A stretch of 64,000 nt of DNA from Polytrichum commune. Lineage: Eukaryota > Streptophyta > Polytrichopsida > Polytrichales > Polytrichaceae. The notes under the pieces were generated by a model. It worked only from the letters and a program-made list of their open reading frames with translations, was not told the origin of the DNA and searched no databases. The DNA lies in NCBI GenBank assembly GCA_950295325.1, contig OX485804.1, positions 52,018,001-52,082,000 of the forward strand, in the 5' to 3' direction. This document shows, in pieces, positions 1 to 13,700 of this stretch (its first letter is position 1; each line of letters begins with the position of its first letter). The translations under genes and the position numbers were made by a program.

Positions 1-1785
1 ACATGTCAAACTGTTTAATTGGTGGGATGAGAAATGTCTATTGCAAATAAATATAACTCATTAACCACTTAACAAAGCTCAAATCAGAAATCATGGGACC
101 TACTTTATCCAGTATCTCTCACCAATGATAACAGCTCATTAATTATCTACAGAAGTCATCAGCTTTTGAAATATCTCTGCTTTAGAAAGGACAGTTACCA
201 GATGTCATAAGAGCCCATTCAAGGAAAAATTTCTGGTCAAAGTAGTGTCTCAGTGTTTTGGCAATATTCGATACTCATCAAATTCTCATGGATAACAAGT
301 TCCATGCTCATGTCATCACATTTTGAAGCAAGCTGAACAAAAACCTATACTGGATTTTCAACCTCAACCTTCTTCGCCAGCTTGTCAACGAACTGTAATA
401 AGTACAGTCACTCTGCTTGTAAGAGCTACCTGCTGTTCATTCCTGCTTATAACTGCAGGTGGGTAGTAACACAGTAGATTCATCGAGAAACATGAATCTT
501 TTTCTGAGTCTTCTGAATTTTTCTGAAGGGGGAATGGAGAATTCTACAGGTGAAAGGTGTCTTGGGTAGCCACTGGATGTAGCAAAGTTATGGAACCACC
601 ACTCTTCTGTAGTCTTCAGTTTAGAATGCTGCCCACCAAATTCTGTCATATCATGTCCATGGTACAATATGCAGTCTGATTCAGCACAAGATTGTTCCAT
701 GCTATTGTGAATCAATGGTAGTACCAGTATTACATAGCAACTAGATTAACACACCCTTGTCTGGACAAATAGTGCTAAGGCGGGACTCAAATTTACTGCC
801 ATTCAGGGTCATATATAACGGTTTCAACCAGTTGACCTTCTGATCCTAATATGATTAGATTTTTCATTGTTAAACCATCTGGCAAGGGAGCACTGGACAA
901 TAAGTGTTAGAACATTACCAGGAAAAGTCTTCTGCATACCATAGGAGCGGCTTCACCATCAGTTTGAAGTTCACCATCAGTCATTCGTTGGAGAGGTGAT
1001 GGCAGGTTGAGATTGTCTGGTTCTGTGAGCTTGTAGCACATCTGTAATTTCACCAAGAAGACTATCCATCATTCTGATCTTCATGGAGGACTGAATTAGA
1101 AGTCAAAACAAGAGTGCAGATTGTGGTCCTCTACAATATTCATCACTATCACGTACAATAATGGCCAAAGTTATCATTCAAAATTATGAAGGTCTAGTAC
1201 TAAAGCAGAATTTGTTTTAACCATCCAAATCAAATACTATGTGCATTTGGCTAATAACAGATACTCCTTTCAACATATTGGACTGGAATCTCATTCACAT
1301 TAGTAAATGTATGTAGACTTAATACCTTTCCTCCAATTCTATGAGGGATAAATCAGTTCACTTTTCATCCTTCAGCATTGGTCCGGTTTCAGGTGGTAAC
1401 AATCCTGACACTTAGGAGGTCCGAGACTTCTAACATTTCATGTTGGATAACACAAGGGAGAGTATAAATGTATCTGCACATTAGGGTTGATAGACATCCT
1501 CTATTACAATTCATGGACGGTGCAACATTTGAAAGTCCTGTGGACACTGCTCACCTAATAGAAGGCATCCACAAAAGTTTCACCCTGCAACCAGGAGTCC
1601 TCAAAGATGATGCCTGGTGACATCCATTGCTCTGCATGCTTAATTCCCATGAATGTATTGGGACAAAGCTTTCAATGAGAAGACGGGCTTCTTCTTCATG
1701 GGAATCTCCAGGAGGAGAGTACTTGATTTTGTTCCTGTGATGGGTACAGTTTCAGTGCTTGTCGGCAAACGATGAAAATCTAGAG
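1..1785. other. 3' flank of the helicase gene, no recognised gene
   Basis: No gene was recognised here. This is downstream of the helicase stop codon and may include its 3' UTR. One minus-strand open frame at 437-715 (92 codons) has a protein-like run with aromatic and proline residues (EEWWFHNF, SPVEFSIPPSEKF), but no family was recognised and no convincing splice junction links it to the helicase gene. It could be an exon of a gene extending past the left edge, or chance. Confidence 0.3.
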
Positions 1786-4700
1786 TCATAGGAAAGAGAC
1801 CCACACAGTTAGTTTGTAAGTTGGAAAAAGTTTCCTGACTAGATAGTCACTAAGATTCGAATTACATAGATTGCCAAAGAAACAAGATTTCATGAAAACC
1901 TCCAGGACATCCTTGTAATTAAACATTCTCTGTCCTATGTATTCGCAGGCATGCCTAAGGAGAGGAAGCTTACATGGGGAAGAGCTGTGCATGTTTTTTG
2001 TAGATTCACGGACACTCATTGAGAGTACGTTTTTCTGTGAGTTCACAGCAACTCGTGATGTTGGATTTATAGAAAGCTTAGTTGCAGAGGACGAATAAGC
2101 ACTCTCAGCCACCTTGATATCGACGAGCAGCTCTTTTGAGGAGCTATGTATACTTTTGGTTGATTCACAAACACTCATACCCTGTACATGTTTCTGTGAG
2201 TGCAGGGTGACCTCTATTGTTGGCTCAGTGACCTTGATGTCAAGCACTGTGGAGGATCTTTGTAGAAGTGCTGACCTTGTACAAGTACTGGCAGCAACCT
2301 CTGTTGTCATCTTTGTAGAAAGCCTTGCTGCAGAGGATGAACAATTATTGTGATCTACCTTGATGTCGAGCAGCTCTGTGTGTGACTCATGTATGCTTTC
2401 GGTAGCCCCAGAATCACTCATAGCAGGTACATCATGTTTCTGCAAGTCTTTTGCAACATCTGTCGGCTTTGTGGAATTACTGGCTGAAGAAGCTGAATAA
2501 ACACTGCCAGCAACCTTGTTGTCTAGCAGCTCTGTGGAAAAACTATGTATGCTTTTGGAAGAGTTGTCAACTGTCATAGCAGGTACACACTTCTGCAAGT
2601 CCAAGGCCACATCTGTTCTCGACTTTGTAGAAGTACTGGCTGGAGAGGCTTGAAAAGCACTGCTGGTGACCTTGATGTCAAGCAGCTCTGGGGATAGGCC
2701 ATATATGGTTTTGATAGCTTCATGATCACTCATACCAGGTGTATGTTTCTGCAAGTCCAGGGCATTCTCTGTTGGCTTTGTGTAAGTACTGGTTGCATCG
2801 GCTGAATAAGGGGCAGCAAATTGGTTGTCAAGCAGCTCTGAGGATAGGCCATGTATGGTATTGGGAGAGCCTCCAACAGTTATAGCAGGTACATGTTTAT
2901 GTGAGTCGAGGGCAACCTCTGACTGAGTAGAAGTACTGACTCCAGAGGCTGAATGAGCACTGCCAGCAACCTTGATGGAGAAGTTATGTGTACTTCCAGT
3001 AGGCGGACAAACACTGATAGTGAGCATATGTTTCTGTAAATCTGGGGCGACCTCTGTTGGTTTAGTATAAGTACCAGGTGCAGAGGCTGAATAAGCACTG
3101 CCAGCAATTGTGATGTCAAGCAGCTCTTTGTCATCATCACTGCCACTCAAGTCACTCTGGCTGTAATCAACCACCATTTCTTCACGTCCGTCGGAAAGTG
3201 TAGTACCCTGGTACCAGAAACCCAAGGTCGTTACTTCATTTGTATATTATATATATTTCAACAGACAGTAAGGTTTTGAAAGTCCTTGGTAACAAAATTG
3301 TGAATATGGTCACCAGATATTGCAGTTAGAAAGGCATTTGCAAGTGAAAGGGAGGCACAGTAACCTTTACAAGCCAATGAGAACCAACATGCCTTACATC
3401 TGGTGATTATGTTATTCATATCCGGGATAATCAATCAAGATGCTGAAGGGTTTAGGGTTTAGGGTTTACCTTGGCAGAGGATGTGCGCAGCCGCTTATTC
3501 TGTTGGGACTTTTCGAATAGCTTCTTGATGGTCATCTGCAGGCCTCTTTTAGTTTTCAAGTGCTCAGACCTGCGACGCCGCGCCTGGTCAGCAGTCACTT
3601 TTGCATGGCATACCACGCATAATGTTCGCAAATTCTCAAGGGTGCACTCTCCTGCAAAATCCAAACCATACAAGAAATTCTTCAGCTGATACCGCTTGTG
3701 CACCACACTGGTTAAATACTCAGCTCTTTCGAATTTCTGTCTGTGGATCTGTTGAACCCAGCCTCATTTATAGCCAGATCGTATTTATCTAACTGCTGGA
3801 TACGAAATTGTATTCATATTAAGCTCTGTGGCTGTGGTTATTGCAAAATCTAAATGATAGTAATTTACTAGAACCTCATGGGCTAGTTGATTTGCATATT
3901 CATATGATGATCTGTTATGGAGACTTTCCTCTAAATATTGCTGTGATATCATTATGCTACCAAAACTGGCCAAAAAGCTTACCTCCACCATCAGCCACTG
4001 CCAAAATGTGATCAGCATGCCATGCATTGCCCTCTGATGGTTCCCGTGTAAGGTTCTCAAGCCTGTGGAGCAAGTTCAGAACAATAGGTAAATATTGGTA
4101 ATTACACAGCAAGTAATCAAAGATCTCATGGTTGTAAGTTCACAATAATACTCCCTTTTGTCCCCGGACTGGTTTGTGCAATTTACAGGACATTCATATT
4201 CTGAGAGTCTGAGATGGCTAATTAGGGACAAACCAGGGACACAGCTTATTGCGCACATCAAAAAAATGTACAACCCTGTCACACCTGTTTTAAAACAATG
4301 AGGAACAAACTATCATAAGATTCAGAAATAGTTTGTTTGATGAGTATGTTTTGACTGCAAACATTGACATAGTTATGCAATCTTCACCCATATAGATACA
4401 GTGGAATGAAATAGAATGTAAGAAAGTTCACAAATAACATGTCATTAGAGGAAATAAATAAAAAAAACAAGGAGTACAAATGCCAATAGAGAAATTATGT
4501 ACAATTTTTTGTGCTTGTTGAACTGGGGAGCCTTTTCAAGAATGTATGTGCGACGTTGATGTACTGGTAATGGTCGTATCCTATCCACCAGAGAATGGCA
4601 GTCAAGCTTGCACACTACACATACTCCAGCTTCTAAACTGAACAACTCCTGCAAACCCATGAATAAATATATCAGCCTTTCAACCGATTTGAAGTTTACA

Positions 4701-7700
4701 TCATTGAAATGCATACACTAGATTTAGGTACTGCAAGACAAATTTCAATATCAAGTGACACCAAGTGAGAAAACATCTTATGCATGGTCATTCAGGACAT
4801 GAAGGTACTCATCCTGCATACTGATTAGCAAATCAACATAGGTCAACAATCAGATTCTGAGTATTTTTCCATGCAGAGGTTGTAACTTTTTGCTTCAGTG
4901 TAATGTACAAACATTTGAACATGACACGCAAACTTATGCCTGATAGACATACAATGATTGTCATTGTACCTGGCGGGCAAAACGACGGCTTGTTTTTGTC
5001 GAGTACTCAAGAGAGCAACTTCGTTTACAAAACAGGTCCTCAAAAGACTCAGGCTTCTTGGATCTGTACCCTCTGAAAATCAGAACAGTTTTCTGTCAGC
5101 ATTGAACTTCTAATTGATTTTCTCAGTTGGAATGTATATACGCATGAAGATCACAAATCAGAACGATCTCATTTCTAATCAAAATAGCCCTTCAATTAAC
5201 CCACCATTCAATATGAGTTCATGAGGTGAATACTACATAGACTACATTGGAAGTCATTAGTAACTGAGATGGTACCTCAACAGTATCTCAAATACTTATT
5301 CGTACAAGACATTTGAATTGCAGATAATTTCTTTTTTACTTTATACAAAAGTTAACATTAAATTGGACATTGAATCTTACTCGCATGGGTGCTGACAGAA
5401 TTTGCAAAGAGGGTTACCCTCCGCATTCCATGCTTGTATGACGTGGCTCTCTTTCAAACCAGCCCGTTTGTGAAAGGAGACAGATTTCCATGTTGCACCT
5501 TCTGGAGGTGCACAACCAGCTTCCTCTTTGGGAGTATGTCGCCGCTTGCTCCCACCTTTGATGATTCCCTGCACATATCACAGTTTTTTGGTCATGCGAA
5601 AGTAGCATGACCTCCATCTTCTAATATGTGCATCGTTCAGCAAAGAGACAAATGTGGCTACTTCAAGAACTTACAAGAGATCTCTGATTTGGTCCTTCCC
5701 ATGTTTCAACCACCTGCAGTGTTTCAGTGACTTGGAGTGATTTGTTTTAAGGTGCGCTTGCACACAACCACCGATTCAGTGGTTGGTGGTTGCAGTTAAC
5801 TTTCTTTGGCTCTATTTTTGAGGAATAAGGTAGGATAACCAGAATTAGGTGACAACTACAACTACAACTACAACCGCAACTACGCTAACTTGCTCAACTA
5901 CAATACCAGGTGTAGTTAGGATTGATGTTACGATGGTTGTAGTTTACTTTCTTTGGTTCTCTTTTGTTTGTCCTTACGATGTGGTACCTTCAAGGCCAAA
6001 GCATGGGGAGAGGATTTTTAGGTAGCCATTACTCTTGGACAAACTTCCCACTAGAATCCAAAAATCGTTTGTCTCCACTCCAAGGATATAATCAATATGA
6101 GGGATGATCATTCAGGTCAAATCTCCAGTTCAACTACAAGGGTAGTTGTGTGTAGACGAAAAAGAATCTTAGTTGTGGTTAAAGGGGGGCCCGAACCCCG
6201 ATTCAACCACTGTGGTGATTGTGTGTAAAGGCATTTAGTGACAGGTTTTATGAAAAGAAATTCATAATCCCTTTCAATTCCTGTGAGTAACTTCTCATAT
6301 GGCTACTTTGCAAAGGATAGCATAGGAAGTATATATTGAGTACTTGCACATTTCCACGTTCATTATAGTAGACAAACATACCCCTGGACCATATTGTGCA
6401 TCCATTTTGAGGCAGCTTAGCTCCGCCGACAATGGCAGCAAGAGAGGCCGCCCAAGAAGCCGTGTACGAAATATAGGTCGCAACTCCATCCATTGCTCCC
6501 AAAAGGAAGTGGCTGCATCTCTGTGAACAATGCTGTCGACCAAACAATTAGGCAGAGCGCCTCGTTCACGACTCCCGGATTCTTTGAAATGTGCCAAGTC
6601 CTCAGGTTTGAAATTTTCCTGCAGTGATATGGGCTGGCTTGTGCCATCTGCCGAATTGAGAAATAAGTGAATTCGGCCTGTGTTGCGGCTTACCTATCCC
6701 CAGAAAGTACATAAACAGGTCATTAAGAAATGAGTATTTATAAATTAACGAGAAACCCAACTTTCCAGAGTGTAGTTTCTTCACCAGCTCATCAAGACGG
6801 TGCTCAACAAGGTATGGATATAGGTAATAAGGATACAACAAATCATTATTTCTCGAATTTTATCAATTACCTCAAACATCAAGCAATGTGCAGGAAACGT
6901 CACACTTGAAACTCCTTCCCTATCAGCCCTATCTTCATTACAAAATGTTCTTGATGTGCACCGTGTAACGCTATCAGGAACATGGTTCACTTCACTGGAT
7001 GATACCCCTTCGCATGTATCAGAAGTTATGCATGAGTCTTCAGAGGAACAGTCTATAGTAGTTTCCATACTTCTTGTGCAAGTATTGTCCTTGGAATGCA
7101 TGGGCACCCTTGTCTCAACTTGCATGTGTGGCTTTGTGATATCAATAACGGAATCGACCTGCATGATAATAGGAATTTGTTAAGTGAAAGACAAGGGTTC
7201 TTCTGCATCTAAGAGCCTGTAGATGTCAAGATGTCAACTTCGTAATTGCACAGAGAGATACATCACAAACTTCCTTAGGCAAATGCATCATGTACAAACA
7301 TTAAAATGTTAAAATGACATAACACATTCCTCATTAATATATTGTAATTGTATGATTTCCTTATTTTCTTCTACTATATGCCACATTCTGTTACTACAAA
7401 GCAATGTTACATAAAATGTTACATAAAATGATTCAATGTAATATAAGATAATTGCATTATACACCACTATGTACAATTCTAAACGTAATAAACTACATAG
7501 TACATGCCTATACATGTGTATACCTCCAGGGATGTCTCAACACCATCGGTCATAGTTGACACCCGCTCCAAGCTCCTTCTCAAAGACTGCCAATGTGCCT
7601 CATCTGTTGTTTCCTGTTCCATGATTGACAGAGATGCTGACTTCAAATTGTTTATTTTTAGTTCTAAGAATGTCAACAGTAGCCATACGAATAGCAATGT

Positions 7701-10700
7701 TGCACATTGAGCTACCTGCCTTAAGACTTTGCATTCATCGACATTCATAATATATAAACGAAGGGAGCAAACCACCTTAGCACAAAAAATGTATATGTTG
7801 ACAGCATTCTTCTGGCCTCGACGATGTGCCCTATCCTCAGCCTGCAAAGCCCACAATATTTTAGAAGGAACTCATGTTGACATATGCTGACTCACTCTGA
7901 TGTAGTGAAATTTCTGTGCTACCCATGTAAGTAATAAAAATCAGTGATGTCTAGAAGCAGAGACCTGTGATTGTGCACACTTTCATGGATGTTTTGAATG
8001 ACATTTTAAAAGGGCACAAGGCATCACCTGAAGCATCTCAGAGGCAGATTTGGGGAGCTCAACAAAAACGACACTCTGGGCTGCTGAAAAATTGAGCCCT
8101 ACCCCTCCAGCAGTAACGCCAATGATGGCCACCTTGACCTGAATCCCAATCATATTTTAATAATCGGACATGTGATTGGGGTACAAAACAAGTTGAGATT
8201 CTCCCTGACACATCACCTAATGAATTAAATCTATACACCATGCACAATTCATGTACATTGAAGAGTCGCAATACTACAGGAAAGGTAGAGTCCCATACCA
8301 CAGAATCTGATTGAAAGTGATTGACATTCTTCAAGCGCTCCTGTGACGGAGTTGTCCCATCCACACGCACAAATTCTACTCCTTTACTTTGGACTATTTC
8401 CTGTATTCAACATGCAATGCAATTTCTAATATCAGAAGATCATCCAGATTGAGTTATTTGAAAGATGATGTGCTTATTTCTTTAACAAGATGCTGACTCG
8501 GAATAGCCAATTGACCCAGTGGTACAAAAAGATCACTTGGCCATGAATGAAAGAACAGAAACCCTGCAGACAAGAGGCACCTGTATGCTGTCAAGGACCT
8601 TGTGATGGTGTGCAAAAATAATCATCTTCTGTTGTGTTTTTCCAAGCTCAGTATCGGTTTCAGCCACCTCATTACTGGCAAAGATGGAATTATTAAGCAG
8701 CCACTCACGGAAACCCCGCAGCTTAGCCACTCCAATCTCTTGGCTACCAAGAGATCTTGCGGATGTTACACGAGGCACACAAGTATTCTCCATAACCACA
8801 TCGTCATTCTCATCTTCCATCTCTTCCTCACAATCACACAGTCCCTTCTCAGTGAATCCACATTTGCAAGCCTCCCCACCTTTTCGGGTCATATTTCTTT
8901 GGGCCTCCATAGAAGCAGTGAAAGCTTTGGCATCTTGTATGTCCACTGGTGCTAGTTGCAAGCATATTACCTGACGCCTTTTAGGAGGCAACTGTGCCAA
9001 CACATCCTCCTTCAACCTCCTCAGCTGAGGAATTTCAAGAGAGCAATTTAGTTTCCAAATGATTAAATATCACTTTCATAATTCCTTTCAATTCCAAAAG
9101 GCAAGTAGGACAATTGCGACACAGGTACCAATTTAGTGAGGAGGATTATTGTAATCTTCAAGAGAACACACAAGAAATATATAAGAATCCTAAAAAAGAA
9201 AATCTTCATGAGTGCAAGCCTCAAAGAGCAAATAAAAGTGCAAAATAGATTAGTTCAGTTTTTGGCCATGTTTCTTTTTTTATTCGAAAAGCTAGTAAGA
9301 TAATTGCGACATGGGTACTCATTTCGTAAGGAGGGGGCTTACTGTAACCTTGAACAGAGTGCACATGTATTATGCAAGAGCCCTAAGAGGAAAGCTTCAA
9401 GAGCGCAAGCCTCAAAGTGGAATGAAAAGTGCAGACAAGGTAAGTTTGATTTTTGGCCACGTTTCCCTTCAATTTTCATTCCTAAAAGGAGCTTTGTAAC
9501 AAATGAGAACTCTATCAATGCTGACAATGACATTTGAAACTGTCCACTAGTAATAAGAAATGGAATTTGGTGAATTTGGTGAATTTGGTGAATTTGAAGG
9601 TGACAAGAATGGGCACCCACCATCACAGTTTGCTTCAGAAGAACATTGAGCTCTTGGAGCCTTGTTCCCTTTGTGTAGTCCTGCAAGGCAAACAGAGGAG
9701 CATATTTTAATTCTTGCTCATAATTCCTTCTTAAATCATGGTCAAGGACTTTTTAAACGTGAAAGTATTTGTCTGAACTTAAAAGTATTCTTCTGAAAGT
9801 GGAGAGACAGTACCTTGAAGCCTCCCTGTCCATAGGGACGTGGTTGACTCTTGTCCGATACGCCACAGTAGGTCTTTGCAAACTCGTACTTATTCTTACC
9901 AAGTAAACCTTGCCTGCATGTGCATCAAGTCACCCCTTAATCATGATGAGTCTTGATCACTTTTTTGTGTACACAAACTGCCAATGAGTCCTACTGGAAA
10001 GAAAAGTGACAGAAGAGGTCGTCCTCTCACCACAAACAGTTTACTTGATGATATATGTCAAATGGCCTGCATCAACAGAGGGTTCATGAGAAACATTTTA
10101 CGATATATCCCAATACTTGAAGACAATCATAAACAGAGTTGTACTTAGGTCCAGAGTTTATATTACACATTAGAGTTTTCCTTTTAACTCAAAACGGACT
10201 TTTTGTCGGGAGTTTATCCCCTACAATTTTCCTGTTGGTTGTTTTGCACACAAAATCATTGCTTTCGTTCCACTTGAGGTGCATGCTTGGAGGTAGTTTT
10301 CAAATTTCAATGAAGAGCAAGCTACTTTGGTATGTTGAGGGACAAACTCATTTTAGCACCTCTTGGGATTACAAAATAAGTTTACTCTTTGACTATCAAT
10401 GAACTGATCTAGAATGTTCTTCATTCAAATTCAAACACTATCTTCACCCATACACCAAGAACTTACCAAATATGGAAGCTATTGTGTGCAAAAACAACCT
10501 TCCGACAAGAAGTTCCATTGAGTTAATGAATGATTCTATTCTACACTTTAAGGATTCATTAAAACACAGATTTGTGGGCATCACAATGACTTCCATTAAA
10601 TATGAGGCGAGAAACTTGCAATAATAATTGAAATGAAATGAGTGGTGCAGAAGCGTTAGTTTTGCATACTTTGACAGAGACGGTGTACCACTAAGCAGTA

Positions 10701-13700
10701 CAACCCTCTTTACAGTCTCTGCAAGCTCAAGCACTGCCTCAGTCTGCAGTAAAAACACCACAATTCTTAGGTTCATTGTGTGAGCCTAAATTGGAGCATC
10801 CATACACAACCATTGAGGACAGCTTGTAACTGAAATCATCATGCCTTTTCAATTTTGTTCCAACATTTTCTTACATCAACAGCGAAACAGATACATACCT
10901 CCTCACACTCGGCCTTTTTCATAGTGCAACGTAGATTATGAGACTCATCCACAATCAGCATTCCCCACTTGTGAGACACCATACTTCGGCGCAGCCGTGC
11001 TAGCATGAAATAAGAGATCACAACTACCTGGGGTGGTTGTATATTCTGTACCAAATCGTTTTTCCGACCAAACACTGGCAAGCAACCAAATTAGTAAATT
11101 ATTAGTTGATGATATCAACTGCCCTATACCCTCATCTGTATTTCGTAACCAAGGAGTTTTCAAAGTCCCAATGTCTTAACCCTCTCGTATCCAAGTAACA
11201 ATCAACTAGAGCTTTGTCTGTTCTGTAGGATGTAAGCTCAACAGATGTAAGCTCTTCTGTTGCCACCGTCTATTACCACCTCTCATGGATTTGGTAGATG
11301 CATAATAGAAGTCCATCAGAATAAGGACAGTGGTTACATGTCTCTTGTTAAGTATTTCCACAACCCCCTCTAATAATGGAATCAGGGGTAAGCAAACAAC
11401 TGCCGGATGTCAAACCCCTTGTTTAGCAGGATAACATGTCAACTGCAATAAATGACCATGTAATTGTTCTTGCGTACTGATAGTGGCCTATAGAATCATC
11501 CCCCAACAAAATTTGTTTATCTGCTCGGGGTCAAAGCCTTCTTACCTATTTTTGGTCACCAACCTCTTTTGAAAAGTACTAGACAAGGTTTAACCTGCAC
11601 ACATTGGTTATCCACAACACTGAAAGTGCGTTTCCACACACTCAGGTGATTGAGGTGGACTTTCTCCCCACCTTCAATGACAGCTACGATTTTTTACATT
11701 CATACACAACTACTCTTGGAGTTGAGTATATTTGACCTCAACGATTGCCCCTCCTATTGGTGCAGTCCGTGGAGTGGAGACAAATCATTTATGGACTGAA
11801 GTGGAAAGTTTGTTCAAGAGGAATAGCCTCTTAAAACTCCTCTCCCATGCTTTGGTCTTGATGTTCTCTCCCAGTGTCACACAGTGACTACAAAGAAAGT
11901 ATACTACAACCACTGCAACTACTCCCATCTACACCTTGTATCATAGTTGGGGCAAGGTGGAGTAGTGGTTGTGGTTGTCATCAATGCACTTTATCCCTCA
12001 TCATCCCTCAAAAATAAAGCCAGAGAAAGTACACTACAACCATCAACCATTGAATGTGTTCGTGTGTAAATGCACCTTGAATGTACACAGAGAGGACTGA
12101 GACAAAGAGAGGACTTACCAAGATGCACATCAAGTGGAGACAGGAACGGAAGCCAGCGCTCCAGCTCATCTGCCCAAACTAGGCGCATGCTGGCTGGACA
12201 CACCACTAGGAGGGGGCCTTCTTCTCTGTAACATGCTGCCATTGCAATTGCCTGAACATTTATCACCATTCCAAACACCCATGATTATAATCACATACTC
12301 ACAATTTTTGCAAATTGCAGTACCAATGACACAACAATCTTACAGACCTGAAGTTTAGTCAGTATTTAGCCACTTCAATCACCAGGTCACTGACCTGAAT
12401 GGTTTTCCCGACACCCATTTCATCAGCCAGGAGGCAACGTCCGCCTCGTTTCAGACTGTATTTGACACCCTCCTTCTGAAATGGTAAAAGATTCTCTTTC
12501 AAATGTAGTGGCAATTTCCGCAACAATTCCTCTGCCTCTGTGTCAGTGACCCCGCTTGGTGTGATTGGGACCCCATTTTCACTTGCTTTCATGGCCTTCT
12601 CTAATGGCATACGAGTAGGCCATGGCACTGGTTGATAAGTTACACCTTGCATGCTCTTCAGTAAATCTGTTAGCTTTTCATAGTCCTTCAAATTAAACAC
12701 TAGCCTCTGGTTTATGTGGTCCAAGTTCTCGCATGGTAAGACCTGGCCATGGAACACAAGAACAACAGCATGCAGAGTAAGTATACTGGGTGCTCAATTA
12801 GGCAGTACTTAAAACATTGACAACAGTAATGTACTTTCAGTAGTAGCCTACTGACAACAGTAGTAGCTATGAAGATTGTCCAATAGTGAGTCTGATTACC
12901 ATTTGTGTGAGTTGAAGATGCAATGAGAAAAGCCCAGATATTGCAACACACAGCGTTAGAACAGCAGAGTGGCCCTGGTCTCAGTACCATATACACCAGG
13001 AAAAGGGAATTTGTTAAAAGTGTATAACTCTCTGAGGAATATATGGGGTTAAATAGAAGTATAATCTATTGCACACAAGTACTGGACCTTCTTCGTACAC
13101 AAAAAAATCCTCATAGAACTTAAAGTGCGTTTGGTGAGATCCTGTGGTATGAATAAGCTTAGAGCATCAGCAATCATCCACAGTAGAGTGTATTGGCTCT
13201 TTGACAGTCCCATTGGCAATATAGGAGAGATTGGAAAAAGAGTTGTTCTGAATGTATATATTTCTTGTTTAAATCGTAATCAATCCCGAAACGAAGACAC
13301 AGGGTCTTCTTCAACAGATCCTAACTCGATTGCATACTAATACAGGTTGAAGTGCAGGATTGAATTATGCAATTGCTGATCTACAGTATAACAGGTGTCG
13401 TCATCATCCTCATGGCAATGGCTATGGCAATGACAAGGCAATGCAAACAATAAGGAAATAATAAGGCTTTGCTCCAGTTTATGTCATGATCCAGTAACAA
13501 GATGAGTTCATCTTACACTGTAGGAACAGTGTCTTGGCAAAATACTTACAGATAAAACCGTCTCGAAGAAAGCTTGGTGATGGAATTGGTCCCCAATTAT
13601 GCCTTTCAGCATCACGGCAAATTGTGTTGGTTGGCATATTTCGAGGAGAACTTCGAGTGGCTTGCCTGAGGCCACTTCAAACCTTTTAACGCCATTCGTG

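Noticed and set aside
3448-3468. Telomere or subtelomere boundary
   Set aside because: Only about three units, inside a gene, with normal gene sequence on both sides.
3470-5568. HNH motif read as a homing endonuclease or group I intron
   Set aside because: The HNH exons join in phase to an SNF2 helicase in the order known for ZRANB3-type proteins. There is no intron-core structure.
6694-6870. Open frame VEHRLDELVKKLHSGKLGF between helicase exons 14 and 15
   Set aside because: It looks protein-like, but exons 14 and 15 join in phase across it to give the conserved FEVSRNTGRIHLF, so it is intron.
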